64,000 nt of DNA from Xenopus tropicalis. Taxonomy: Eukaryota > Chordata > Amphibia > Anura > Pipidae. Made by a program: the position numbers and the translations under genes. Positions within the stretch are counted from its first letter, which is position 1, and each line of letters starts with the position of its first letter. The notes under the pieces were generated by a model. The model was not told the DNA's origin. It saw only the letters and a list, made by a program, of their open reading frames with translations, and did no database searches. Positions 38,505-50,113 of this stretch are shown one piece after another. The stretch spans positions 37,553,701 through 37,617,700 of the forward strand of contig NC_030678.2 of assembly GCF_000004195.4 (NCBI RefSeq). Direction: 5' to 3'.

Positions 38505-38795
38505 TTGCTCTGCACTGATAAAACTGATCTGTTCGCCTCAGAAACACTACTATAGTTTATATTAACAGGCTACTGTGTAGCAATAGAAGCAGTTAAATAG
38601 TGCTAAATGGCACAGGTTAAATCGCAGATAACATATAAGCTCTGTAGAAAACTATTATATTTTATAGAGTTTATCTGCTATGTGCCTGTGCCTTTTCTCC
38701 TTTGAATGGCTGCCCCCATGGCTACATGGAAGCTTATATATAACCTATAGTAGTGTTTCTAAAGCAAACTCACCAGTTTTACCAATGCAGGGCAA
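38505..38795. mobile_element. TIR element with TTGCYCTGCA termini
   Basis: The left end TTGCTCTGCACTGATAAAAC and the complement of the right end TTTTACCAATGCAGGGCAA match. Inner pairs GAAACACTACTATAG/CTATAGTAGTGTTTC extend the palindrome. The centre near 38640-38665 is an AT-rich loop. Confidence 0.7.
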
Positions 38796-38885
38796 TAATA
38801 TATTATATTTTTATTACCAATGCAGGGCAATAGTACATTATATTTTTATTACCAATGCAGGGCAATAATACATTATATTTTTATT
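38781..38885 (+). repeat. 35-bp tandem repeat, 3 units
   Basis: ACCAATGCAGGGCAATA starts at 38781, 38816 and 38851, each followed by an AT-rich ATTATATTTTTATT tail. The first unit overlaps the right terminus of the element at 38505-38795. Confidence 0.9.
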
Positions 38886-40656
38886 ACTTTAAAACACTTT
38901 TTGGTGTTACTGTTCATTTCAAGCCAGTTATTTCGAAGTTCAAGAGCGTCCATCCACTTTTATATTGTTATATTGTTATACTTGAATGTGTCAAAAGCAA
39001 TGACTTAATCATGGGAAAATGTACTGTAATATGTGGGACACCTCTAAAAAAAAATCTGCTTGTTTAGGCATGCATTGTTCTTTTGCCTAAGATTAACCTG
39101 CCTCTGGATTTAATACAGACTAGCTTTTGCTAGCTACACTATGCGTATTTAAGAAATGCCCTGCCAATGAATTGCAGTTTGATCCTCATTGATATCAAGT
39201 ATACATGATAGTTCATAGGGTACTATTAGAATGTTACTGATAAAGTATAAGGGAAATGTATGCAATGGGCCCTATATCCAAACATGTCAACTCCACTGGA
39301 TTTCCTGGAAGTTATTCAGTCACCAGAGACCACTGCCCATTTAAAAAAAATATCCCTTCAAGTTTCACTGTACACATGTGCAGAGAGCAATGTGTGATGC
39401 AAATAGAGGCCATTTTAGGTGTGTGCATGCACAGTGATGTCATTAGTGATGTCACCATAGGCCGTGTCCCGTGCTAATTAGGTCAAGCCCAATTCTTGAG
39501 ATCTCCAGGCCCATGCTTTCATAGTTGATGCTTATCTGGAAAACCCTAGGACCCAAATCGAGAGAGAGAGAAATATTTTTTATGGGCTCTTAATGTAAGG
39601 AAAAACCTAAAAACTCCTTTAGCCTGCATCAAGGTTATTTTTCTTTAAACAAAAGCAGAATTCAACCTGCTTTTAAGACTAATTAAAGGGAGGATACATT
39701 TCTAACATTTCTTCTCTCAACAGCCAAACCATGTATTATGTAATGCTATCATATACAAGCACATATCTCCCATGCCTGCTACTGCCCCTTTTGGTAATTA
39801 CAATATGATGCATCCCCATACAGTATGTGCAATGAATGACATAAGCTGTGCACATAAAGTATAGTCAGATGAGCATGCTGGAAAACCAAAGGATTCATTG
39901 CACCATCTGTTAAAATTATGGGAGTCCACATGCAGCTTGGGTTATGCTGTGAAAACAGATGGCACACTCTAAATAATCTCAACTGTAATCATTTTACACA
40001 GGGCCATTATAAGACTCCTGATAAATATTTTTATTGCATCAAGAAAACCGAGAATGACATTGGTCCATCACAAATTTGAAAGAGTTATGTCTGCTGTCTA
40101 CTTTACAAGGAAACATAAAATAATGGCATGTCTTTTGTGCAATAAGGCTGTGTTTTGTTTCTTCTTCCCAGAAATGCACTTGCTATTTTCTTAAAGACTC
40201 ATTTGAAACTGATGCTAATGAACTGATAACCTTCAACTGAGATGTAATTTCCCTTAAGGGAAGATATAGTACCACTGAGAAAAGCTTTGAAATGATATAA
40301 ACGTCTGCTAGAGAAACAGCAGCACATTTTGCTACTGTAAAACATTTTGAGCTATATAGTGAGTTTGAAGGTCAGTGTAGAAGTAAATGAACTGCAGCCA
40401 TAGATCTCTAAATCAACAGGGTAGCACGTGTTAAGTCACTGCTAGAACCTGTATTCTGACCTATTCCAAACTACTTGTAAGAGAAAGAGGGGGGACATTT
40501 AGTACCAAAAATTAGGAAATAAGTTATGATCCCATTTTTGCTTTTTGTTGAGAGAAATAGGAAATAAATAAGAGGTCAGTTTATGAATGTTGGGCATTTT
40601 TTACTTTTTGATAACCCATTTGAAGAGACATATATTATAAAATCTATGCACAGGGT
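38886..40656. other. No gene seen
   Basis: Around 39260-39500 is a less AT-rich stretch with GTGATGTCA repeated near 39432-39453. No protein or repeat family recognised. Confidence 0.55.
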
Positions 40657-41640
40657 GTCAGTGCCGTAAATTTCTCGCTTCTTGCTTGTTCAGTGGGAAT
40701 AGCACCTCATGTATAAAAATTTGTATGGCCTTTGGGGCGGAGCTTAAAGGGCAAATGTTTAAAACATATTGGGGCTCATTTATCAACACCAAGATGTAGT
40801 AAGTGTTAGCAATGTTTCTGTTTTAGCCATGAAGTCTTAGGTAGAGGCTCGTGATGAGTGAATGTGTCTCGTTTTGGCAAAACGTGAATTTTTCGTCAGT
40901 CGACAAATTTTTGTGGCAGTTTCACAAACAAATTCGCCGATGGCGAAATGTGGAATTTATAACTGATAAAAAAAATTCTCTCATCGCTAGTGGAGGTAAT
41001 TTTGGTTGTGTAATTGAAAGGGCTTCTTGTTCCAGATCCAGAATTTTTTTTAACGCATATACTTTGTAGTGTGATTGAAAACCATGGATTGTCTCATTAT
41101 TGTCTTTAACTTAATTATGAGTGATGCTAATATACAAGATTTTAGGGGCCTCGTGTGTGGCCCCAACAATTCTGTTGAACTGGCACCCTGTACTTTATGT
41201 TAGTGCCATAGATTCTATTTTGTTTTTTGCTTGTTCTTTGGCAAAATCACCTTGTGCAGTTAAGTCCAGGGTACATTTTTAAAATGTATTGGGGCTCATT
41301 TAATAACCCTGAGCTGTAGTGTTTTTAATAAGACTTAGGTAAATGTAATTCTGGTTGTGTAATTGAAAACATTTCGTGTTCTCTTGTATGTTTTTAAACG
41401 GGGACAGTTCCAGATTTTTCTTCTATGAATGTATATATAAGGTAAAAGGTACAAGGAATTGTAGTTTTGTTTATAAAAAATATGTTTACATGGAATGTCT
41501 TTTTATTGTTTTTCTTTAATTATGAGAGTGATGCTAACATGCAAGATTCTAGCGGCCTTACATATTTCCCCAACTATTCTTAAGACTGCACTGCTCTTCC
41601 TTGAGTTTATCCCTACTAATGTGCTCTATGTCAGCAAAAA
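40657..41640 (+). repeat. Direct tandem duplication of a roughly 450-bp segment
   Basis: Blocks in 40657-41190 recur in order in 41199-41640: TATTGGGGCTCATTTA (40769, 41289), GGTTGTGTAATTGAAA (about 41003, 41355) and GTGATGCTAA plus AAGATT (about 41120, 41528). The copies are well diverged. The first holds the hAT-type MITE 40849-40989. Confidence 0.7.
40849..40989 (-). mobile_element. hAT-type MITE inserted in one half of a tandem duplication
   Basis: 141 bp between GTAGAGGC (40841-40848) and GTGGAGGT (40990-40997), an imperfect 8-bp duplication (6 of 8). The neighbouring duplicate near 41340 has a single GTAAATGT at the same place with no insertion. Termini are TCGTGATGAG and CTCATCGCTA. 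Confidence 0.75.
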
Positions 41641-44297
41641 TATTTCTGATTTTATTATGTTAATCATGAACTCATGCATACAGTATGTATGATCAATAAT
41701 TATGCTTACTTCAAAAAAAGTAACATGTTTTGACTTTTTGAATCATTATACACAGTAACAGCAGGGGTCAAAACAAGGTTTTTTTGGAGGAAGGGATCTG
41801 TTGCTAAGATTGTTTGCCATAAGCAGTGTTTTCAATTCCCATTTTCCACTTAAACACATCACTGGTCAAAATGTCCTATGTGCTAAAAAAAAAAGCAATA
41901 CCAGAGGAAGTGTTTGAAATGTCAGAGAAGAGGTACGGCAATCCTGATATGTCACATTGAAACAATTTCGAAAATGCCAGAGGATCATTGAAAGATACTT
42001 TATGTCTGAGGTTCCTCCTTTCAGACATCTGCAATGTTCTTTGGTGACAGATCCAGGGCTGTTTTGAACAATGAACAATAGATTTATTGTAAAAAGGAAA
42101 TAAAAAAGCAATAAATACTTACTAATAACCTTCCAATACTGCCCTTGACCTGAAATACAGAGTTATTGCTGGAGAGGCCTTGAACTGCCTTCTGGATAAG
42201 TATTGGGTGATCATGGGGTGAGGGTCCATTATCCAGTCTTCTTCCGCAGAAGGTCAGTAGTTAATTTTGGAAATTCAGGGCAGTGTGTGACAAATATAAG
42301 TTAACTATTTAGGCAAGATGTGGAAAGAAGACGGTAAGGGCAATGTATGAACTGTGTGTAGGCATATGGAATTGCTGCAAAAAAACAAGATTCCTAACGC
42401 AGTTTGTTTTGCACCATGATTTGTTTTTAAAATTGTATTTGTATTTTGAAGTCCTGTAATTCAGGTTTCTACTTCTATTCATTCTTTCTGTAGTTTCCAC
42501 AAGCATGCTCTCAGTTCAATATCAACACTGCCTTATGATTATTACACATTCATTATCCTTAAGTAAATGTTTGTCATAACCTTTTACAGAAGAACAGTAC
42601 AACAAGTACAGATTACTGCTTTTTGGCCATATTAAAAATGAAATAATAAAGGGTTCAATCATTAAAGCATTTTAAATAATTTTAATATTCACAAAGGTAT
42701 TTGTGCTTTTACACATGCCTTACAATATGTGTCAGTGGTCATATTCAGCCTGCTTTGATGAATTTTCTACAAGGTGCAGAGTAAAGGTGTTCAAATACAG
42801 GGGAGCCCTGTAATAAATATCTGCCTTGAGTGGATAGTAATTCCTTGATTCCCTTATCATGTTGTGCCTTACATATAAATTACTTTTAAATAATTCAGCA
42901 TACAGACATACATGATCAGTACGGTGGTTATAGACCAATATACTATAGTTTTCAATCTGTTCCTTCCTCCTTAGTAGACTTATTTTATTAAAGGATTATA
43001 CTAAATTGGATAACTAGTGTGCTTTCATTTTAACAATTTTAACATTTGTGGCAAATGCAATATTACACCTATACGTTTGTCCTTTAGATCTTCCTACAAG
43101 CATTGGAATCTAAACATACCAAAATTTGCCCATATTTTGCCATCAGCATAGCTTTGTAGAGCGAGAGAAAAAATGGTTGCCAAGTATTATGGGTGAAATA
43201 ATAAATGACAAATGTTGCCTGCAGATTGCTTGCAATGAACCATCGATCATTTTGACATTAATTTGTGCTCATGAGTTACCTGTTCTACACTCTCATTATT
43301 GAAATCAGCAAGAAAACTGACACTGCCTTTTATTCTATTTTGGAGCTCAGGCAACGTTAATACTACTGGTATCAGTTTGGTAGTGTCCCTGGTGTATGTA
43401 AAGCAGAACAACATTTAATCATTGATAGAGGAGCCTAATCTAATAATGTCCAGCTTCTTACTTTTCTGCTTGTTTCTGCTGGTTAAAAAGGCAGTATTTT
43501 ATTTCTTGCTGCTGTATTTTTCTCCATTACACAATATCCTTAGAGAGCATTGAAGAGGCTGGTCTTACTTAAAGCAATAATGTACTGTAATAACGCTACC
43601 ACTTATATAGGGAGAATTTACTGTTTATTAAAGAAAATAAATGGAGTTAAATACATCTTATACTGGTGTACTGTTATCTAAATAACAGCAGTATACACTG
43701 TGAAATATATTGTAGTTTATGAAATACAAGGCTAGATCTTTATAGCATGTAACAAGCTATTGGACTGTCTTTTGCAATATTCCAGACATGATGTGGGCTT
43801 ATTATTATCATATAGCCTTGGCTGGCAGTGTAGACACAGGGACCCTCAAATAATAGACTGAGTGGGTAATGGCTTTTCACTCAGTCAGGCAGCACATTGA
43901 ACTATCAGAATCTGGTTGACAAAACATGTTCAACATTGTAGATGTCATTGTAGAAATCAGTTATTCAAGCTATTCTTTTCACTGGAAGTTTTGTGCTATT
44001 CCAGTTGTAGTGTCTCCACTTGTCAGTATTTCAACAACCTATCCAGTAAATTATCAACTAAAGCCAGGGTCCAATATTATAAATTTACTGGCAATGTTAT
44101 TCTCCCCCAACAATCATTTCTATTATGGTTCTAATCTGCGCCAATGCAGATTCCCATTTTAAGTAGTGTTCCTAAACCTTAAAGACCTTGCCATAATTGT
44201 GTACATAAATATTCAGGGCTCTATGATAAATTGATTATTACATGCATAATTTGGCTGTATATGGGATCAGGGGAAGGTAAGCCAACCAGGCTAAAGC
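41641..44297. other. No gene seen
   Basis: AT-rich, only short unconserved frames. No transposon recognised in this long interval. Confidence 0.6.
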
Positions 44298-44301
44298 TTA
44301 A

Positions 44302-44780
44302 AGGAGAAGGAAAGGCTAGTTAAGAGTTAATCTCAAGCAGCAGGCATACCTTCAGTTGTCTCAATAGTGCCCTTAAGTCTCCCCATATTTCTCCTGTTCA
44401 GAAGATCTGAAGCCAAACAGGAAGAAAAACGCTGAGCTGTGTAAAGAAAGTTCCCATAATGCCTCGTTCCTGCACAGACACCAAGACCAAGATTTACATG
44501 CTTAGTTAGTAAGACTATGAGTCAGCTTCCTGCTGATTGACTCAGATCCACTTTCCTAAGGGGGGGAGTGAGCTCTTAGCATTCTTGAGGGAGGGGGGAG
44601 TAGGAGAGAGCAGGAAGCTGAAAGCTGCATGTCTGTGGCAGAGGAAAACAGACACAACTAATCTTTTTACAGAGAAGTCAGTGCAGCCTTTCTGTGAGTG
44701 CTTATGGCTGTATTTACATAGACCTTTCTGATAAAGCTTACTTTTTTAGTTTTAGTTTAGTTTTTACCTTTCCTTCTCCT
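44302..44780 (-). mobile_element. T2-like TTAA element, full length
   Basis: TTAA at 44298-44301 and 44781-44784 flanks AGGAGAAGGAAAGGC...TACCTTTCCTTCTCC. The interior shares the GTGAGTGCTTATGGCTGTA block with the other copies but differs in the left half, so this is a separate subfamily. Confidence 0.85.
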
Positions 44781-45614
44781 TTAAGCAGCCACTACAACTT
44801 AAATGATGACTCTTTTGGTCCTGTATCAAACTTATAGTAAAGCGGCAAAGAGATTCATTATTGTTACATTCTGCAAAAACATATTATCCTCTTTGTAAAA
44901 GCACTTCACTGTTTTACTTTCTGAAGTGTAACATGATGCTATTATTAGTATGAAGCCTTCTATATAGGCTGAAAGAGACAGAAGAAAATGACAAATGACC
45001 ACTTTAAAAAATATTATACATTCATTTGCAGTGACCATTTACTGTTGAAGCAATCCCTGTCACATGCAACTGTAGTGTTCACCGGGCATTGGCAATGTCC
45101 AGGTCCATCATAATGACAAGTGGCAACAGAAACTTGCCCTTCCTTAATGGCATTGTGCAGTTTGCTAAATGTTCTTGGCTGCCAGCCAGGTAGTCATCTA
45201 TCTTTGAAAAATGTACTACTGAGACAGACTAGTGCAAAGTCTACATGTTAACCTGGTAATTGCAGAAAAACTACAAATGCAAACTGCAAGTGATTCACCA
45301 GGTTAAGTACTGACCATTGTAATAAATTGTCTAAGCAGTTAACTGGTGTTGATCCAATAGCTAAAAGCTGGAATATTAAGCAGATGAGATATATGTGGGC
45401 CTTAAACAAAAGATAGAGTGCCTATTTTATAATATTCTTAGTTCCTAAATACAAATTCATTTTAACTGAAAAAGTGACTGTATTCTCATTGAATTAAAAA
45501 CAGCAGTTGATTAATTGCAATCTGCCAAACAAGATGTTATAGACTAGAGTTGTTTTTTCTGCTTCTTGGATTAAAAAAAAAAGCTATATATACAGTATAC
45601 TGTATATATATATA

Positions 45615-45942
45615 CAGGTATAGGACCCATTATCCAGAATGCTCGGGACCAAGGGTATTCCGGATAAGGGGTCTTTCCGTAATTTGGAACTCCATACCTT
45701 AAGTCTACTAAAAAATCAATAAAACATTAATTAAACCCAATAGGATTGTTTTGCATCAAATAAGAATTATTTATAACTTAGTTGGGATCAAGTACAAGGT
45801 ACTGTTTTATTTCTACAGAGAAAAAGGAAATCAGTTTTAAAATTCTGAATTATTTGATTAAAATGCAGTCTATGGGAGACGGGCTTTCCGTAATTCGGAG
45901 CTTTCTGGATAACGGGTTTCCGGATAAGGGGTCCCATACCTG
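45615..45942 (+). mobile_element. TA-flanked mariner-type MITE, copy e
   Basis: 328 bp with complete termini, flanked on both sides by TA runs (45590-45614 and 45943-45954). Same subfamily as copies c and d, with some substitutions. Confidence 0.9.
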
Positions 45943-45954
45943 TATATATATATA

Positions 45955-48450
45955 AATAACATCAGTGTCACAAATACACCACCTTACACACATGTTGGGT
46001 AAGACACACGAGCACTTAGGGGCCTATTTATCAAAATTTTAATTTTTCATTTTTTTTTTTTTTACAATTTCATAATCAGCAGTCATATGCAAGTAAGGTT
46101 ATGAGTCCTTCCATATACAAACACAAGATACACCCAATATTCTATTTGCAGGTATATTTTGTGATCAGAAATAGTTTCTGTTATACAGAGAGATTACAGA
46201 GCATTTTCTAATACTCAGGCGTGTATTTTTTTCTTACTGTGGAACTGTCATTTTTTATCTTTCTTGAAATGCCTTTTATGGTTGTAAAACCCATTTATTG
46301 GGTTTATAAAAAAACATTTTTGAACAGTGCTCCAATTTCCCACTTTATTGTTGTCTTTGTGTTTGTTTAAGCTGAAAAAATGATTTGTTTGGGATGAGAC
46401 ATTCTCATTTCATCATTTCAAACATCATTATATCACTGTACAATATGGGAATGATGGAATTGCTACTATATAGTACTGTACAATAAATAATAACCTACCT
46501 AACAAAATGGAAGGAACTCAATCTTCAGTCTTAAATTTATTGTTACAAATAATGATCAGGAAGATATATATACATATATATAGTTATGGATAGTTATGGA
46601 TTTTTGTTAAGCCACTAGTCATGCAATAGTCTGATTTGTGGCATTTAGCTTTGCATTTTTTAAAAATAGCAGTGGAAATATGCCAGTCCAAAATATTAAT
46701 AAAAGCTATTAACCGCCTACAGGCTTTGCATAATATGAGTATATTTTTATTTTGTTTTAAAATGTCATTAGACGAATCATAATTAATAAACTTGCACTTG
46801 TTAAGATCAAAAATACCCTTTATTTGCATGTAATTTAAATGATACAGATGAAGATGAACACAAGGCCTTATGGAGCTGCTAATTATTATTTCTTAAAATG
46901 ATTTACAGTGTTTCTAATATGACATGCAATAACACATTAAACCCACAGAGCACTTACAAAGGACATGCATAGAAACTCAAATGATACCAAATAATTTGAT
47001 ATAATTCATTGTAAATACAGGCATGGAACCAGTTATCCAGAATGCTCGGGACCTGAGAGTTTTTTCTTTTTATGATAAGTCTAGTTAAAAATCATTTAAA
47101 TATTAAATAAACCCAATAGGATTGTTTTGCCTCCAGTAAGGTTTAATTATATCCTAGCTGAGATCAAGTACAATGTACTGTTTCATTATTACAGAGAAGA
47201 AGGAAATAATGTGAAAGAAATTAAATTATTTGATTAAAATGGATAGGATATAGGATATAGGAGATGACCTTCTCATAAGTCAGAGCTTTCTGGATTACGG
47301 GTTTGGAACTAAGGGACCCATACCTGTACTGGATTGTTACAATATGTACAATCAAAGAATAACCATATTTACAAATTGATCAACAGTTTTTTAGAGCAAA
47401 CAATTCACCTGTTTATTGAGTTGTACAACTGTATTAGGATGATAGGGGATGGATAGTAATCATTGAACCAAAAGTTTAAATGCATATATGCATGATATTG
47501 ATACTTTGGATGCTTCTGTGATTGTGCAGTAAGTGCCCATCCCAACATTTGTCTTGAATTTTGTATAAATTCATGGATAAACGGAACATATGTAACTAAA
47601 TATATATGTGCCAATACTGTGCCAATAACCCAAAGGCATGTATGCAAGTATCAGACCTGAGTAGTCCTTAGTGACTGACCTTAGTACTATCCTCTATATC
47701 AATCGCCTGCAAAAGGCATAAACCCCACTTAATTAATCCAATGGCTGCCCCCAAGTTTACCTGCTGTACCCCAGCCATCTCTCTCAATCAACCTACCTGC
47801 AGCAGAGTTTTTATCAAATCTAATATCTATTATCTGCCTCTCCCTGCCATCCCATTGCAGAAGGTATAATATCTATAGCATTATATCTTTGCATTTATTA
47901 TACACATTGGTAAAAGGCAAAATGCCAATGACAGGATAACTGTAAATCTCCAATTGTGACCAGTAGCCAAAGTACAGGAAGTTAGTAAAAGGTTTGGATT
48001 CGTATTTTGCAGAGAAATCAACATACATTAATCATCTAATGGGAGACAGTGTTCCAGAATACATAAAGACATTTGAGCCAGTACTGCACCATGACAGAGC
48101 TTAGTAGTGAGGTATGCTTGTGTCCTCTTCCTTCCGTAGCATAAATCACTTTGATTACATCATAGTGTAGCCAGGTGTCACCTCCTGCTTGTGTGAATAT
48201 ACTCATGAAATGAGGCCATGGCCTGGCTCGTTTATTTATGAGGGTGACAGAGAGGGAACATGAGTAAAGGCTATTACATTTAAGAGAAAGAGTTCTCAAC
48301 TGCATTTGTACAAAAAGAAATCCTTCATACTTCCAGTTAGTGTTTGCATAATGTCCTACCTCTTATCAAGAGTTGTCAGGATTGCTATTAGGATTAATCA
48401 CAGCTGTAGTATTGACGGTGAACAGCCTATTTTCTGGGTGACCAGATGAA
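45955..48450. other. No gene seen apart from MITE copy f
   Basis: AT-rich sequence flanks the diverged mariner-type copy at 47018-47326. GGGGCCTATTTATCAAAATT at 46019 resembles a single end of the GGGGC TIR family with no partner end. Confidence 0.55.
47018..47326 (+). mobile_element. TA-flanked mariner-type MITE, copy f (diverged)
   Basis: About 309 bp, starting CAGGCATGGAACC and ending CCCATACCTG with flanking TA. It has several internal deletions, including loss of the GGATAAGGG block on the left, and an insertion of repeated GGATAT. An old copy. Confidence 0.75.
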
Positions 48451-48540
48451 TAGTGATGAGCGAAATTGTTCACCAGGCATGGATTTGCGTCGAATTTTCG
48501 TGTTTTGGCTGTGGCAGATTTTTTCGCCACTTTGCTACTT
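48451..48540 (+). mobile_element. hAT-type MITE fragment (left end)
   Basis: It starts TAGTGATGAGCGAAATTG, then CACCAGGCATGGATTTGCG and TTTTTTCGCCAC. The right half and its terminus are absent. Confidence 0.65.
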
Positions 48541-49166
48541 TGGCATGCTTTCAGGATAGCTATTCAGTTTAACTCAGATCCAATGAGGCATCCTACCTAT
48601 CAGTACTAGGCTCGAACCACAGAAAAAGTGCAGGGGTTCTCTCTTCTATCTAGGGTTGCCACTTCTACTTTTTTATTGTATTGAAAAGGTGGAAACCCGA
48701 CCTCTATCAAATTTCCAATCTAGAGCAAGAAAGATATAGACAATTTGAAAAAAGAAATAATTACATTTAAAAGGGACCCTGAAATTCATGCTAATGTATT
48801 GGTATTTGTTACACCTCTTTAATACTTAGGGCTGAATTATACTTCAATAAGAGAAAGTATCAATAAAAACAGCAAAATATGTTTGTTTGTTTTTTAAATA
48901 TCTATCAAACAATGCAAAAGTTTTCACTGTTATTTTATTCCTTTTATTATTATACCTTTTATTTAACATAAAAATGTGAATATATCTGAATATATTATTT
49001 AGACTTTTTCCTTTTTTTGTAACTTAAATTTTTATTGAATTTTAACAATGTTGATTGTACAATAACAGTGATGAGAAATAGACATATATATAGTAACAGT
49101 GCTGCATGGTAAGGTTATTAAAGGTATATGTAATTTTTCACAGTAGTGTATTCCATAATATCTCAA
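48541..49166. other. Sequence upstream of the nlgn4x acceptor
   Basis: AT-rich, read as the end of a 5'-UTR intron because a splice acceptor follows. A single-sided GGGTTGCCAC fragment lies at about 48653. Confidence 0.5.
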
Positions 49167-49189
49167 TTTTTCCTTTTTTTTTATTACAG
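49167..49189 (+). promoter_or_regulatory. 3' splice acceptor of nlgn4x coding exon
   Basis: A T-rich polypyrimidine tract runs into TTACAG, followed by an exon whose downstream frame is unmistakably neuroligin. This implies at least one 5' non-coding exon further upstream. No such exon or CpG-rich promoter could be recognised in 1-49166. Confidence 0.75.
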
Positions 49190-49952
49190 GTTACCAAAAA
49201 AAACAGTATGAACTATAACTGATTTATGAAATGGTGGAAAAACAGAAGACCCAATAAAGATCTTTGGAATATTTACATACAATTACAATTGTTATTGTGG
49301 AATGGGCTTCACTTCATCTCTATATTGGATCTCACGGATGACGCCTGCACAAAGGAGGCAATAATTTTTGTTCTTTATTTATTATATGGATTATTTTTAC
49401 TCTGCCTGATTTCTTTTTTTTTACTTGCCTTTGTACTCTCAGCCTGGGAGATAAAACCTTTGCTGATGTTGATGTAAACAATGTCGAGACCAAACGGATT
49501 ATTATGGTTGCCTTTGATCTTCACTCCAGTCTGTGTTTTGGTAAATTCAAACTTGCTATTATGGATAGCAGCTCTTGCTGTACGATTTACAATAGTCGAC
49601 TGCCAAGCACAGCATCCGATTGTACCGACGAACTATGGGAAAATACGAGGCACAAGAACACCATTGCCCATTGAGATTCTTGGCCCTGTCGAGCAATATT
49701 TGGGAGTGCCCTATGCCTCACCCCCCACTGGAGAGAGACGCTTTCAACCCCCAGAGCCACCTTCGTCCTGGACTGGTATTAAGAATGCAACTCAGTTTGC
49801 TCCAGTTTGCCCCCAGTTTCTGGATGAAAGATCTTTACTAAATGATATGCTGCCGATATGGTTTACTGCTAATTTGGATACAGTTGTTTCATATGTGCAA
49901 GATCAGAATGAAGACTGTCTGTATTTAAATATTTATGTGCCAACGGAGGATG
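49190..49952 (+). CDS. nlgn4x: nlgn4x first coding exon (neuroligin-4), 5' UTR plus CDS 49481-49952, partial gene
   Basis: Neuroligins are postsynaptic type I membrane adhesion proteins with an extracellular cholinesterase-like domain that binds presynaptic neurexins. The exon follows a pyrimidine-rich tract and AG acceptor at 49188-49189. Its ATG at 49481 has A at -3 and opens a 157-codon reading frame. The N-terminus [19 protein letters not shown] matches the neuroligin-4 leader; I infer signal peptide cleavage near residue 41, before QAQ. Then come YGKIRG, the conserved block [20 protein letters not shown] at about 71-90, an N-glycosylation sequon at N102, C110, and the carboxylesterase-B signature EDCLYLN with C146, the expected disulfide partner of C110. 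The reading frame reaches VPTED at 151-157, then one base before GTATGT, so the donor is phase 1, as expected at neuroligin splice site A. No catalytic triad is expected in this exon. Later exons are outside the window. Paralogue choice (4 rather than 1, 2 or 3) rests on the leader sequence. Confidence 0.94.
49208..49477 (+). promoter_or_regulatory. two upstream ORFs in the nlgn4x 5' UTR
   Basis: A 4-codon uORF begins at ATG 49208 and ends at TGA just before 49225. A second ATG at 49226 opens an 83-codon uORF whose TAA occupies 49475-49477, three bases before the main ATG at 49481. The second uORF's predicted peptide ends in a long hydrophobic run rich in L, F and I. The uORF ATG has a poor context (T at -3), whereas the main ATG has A at -3. 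Leaky scanning or reinitiation could therefore allow neuroligin translation. Whether the uORF is translated is not shown by sequence; T-rich UTR can encode hydrophobic residues by chance. Confidence 0.5.
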
Positions 49953-49961
49953 GTATGTATA
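49953..49961 (+). promoter_or_regulatory. 5' splice donor of nlgn4x coding exon
   Basis: GTATGTATA directly follows GATG at the point where neuroligin homology stops (after VPTED plus one base). The frame then runs on into non-neuroligin residues encoded by a tetranucleotide repeat. That supports the exon ending here rather than continuing to the stop near 50089. Confidence 0.85.
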
Positions 49962-49997
49962 GTATGAAATTTATCAGAAAAGTTCTTATCTATTTTT

Positions 49998-50113
49998 TAT
50001 CTATCTATCTACAAGTGTCTATCTATCTATCTATCTATCATCTATCTATCTATATATTAATCCATCTCTCTATTTATCTATATGTCTAACAATCTGTCTG
50101 TCTATCTATTGGT
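49998..50113 (+). repeat. TATC/CTAT tetranucleotide microsatellite inside the intron, next to the splice donor
   Basis: Runs of CTAT units interrupted by short variants start about 45 bases after the nlgn4x donor and continue for about 115 bases, ending in CTGT-type variants. It is an imperfect microsatellite likely to vary in length. Confidence 0.9.

Noticed and set aside
49953..50089. Continuation of the neuroligin reading frame to the stop near 50089
   Set aside because: After VPTED the residues come from a microsatellite and do not match neuroligin; a good GTATGT donor sits at the expected phase-1 boundary.
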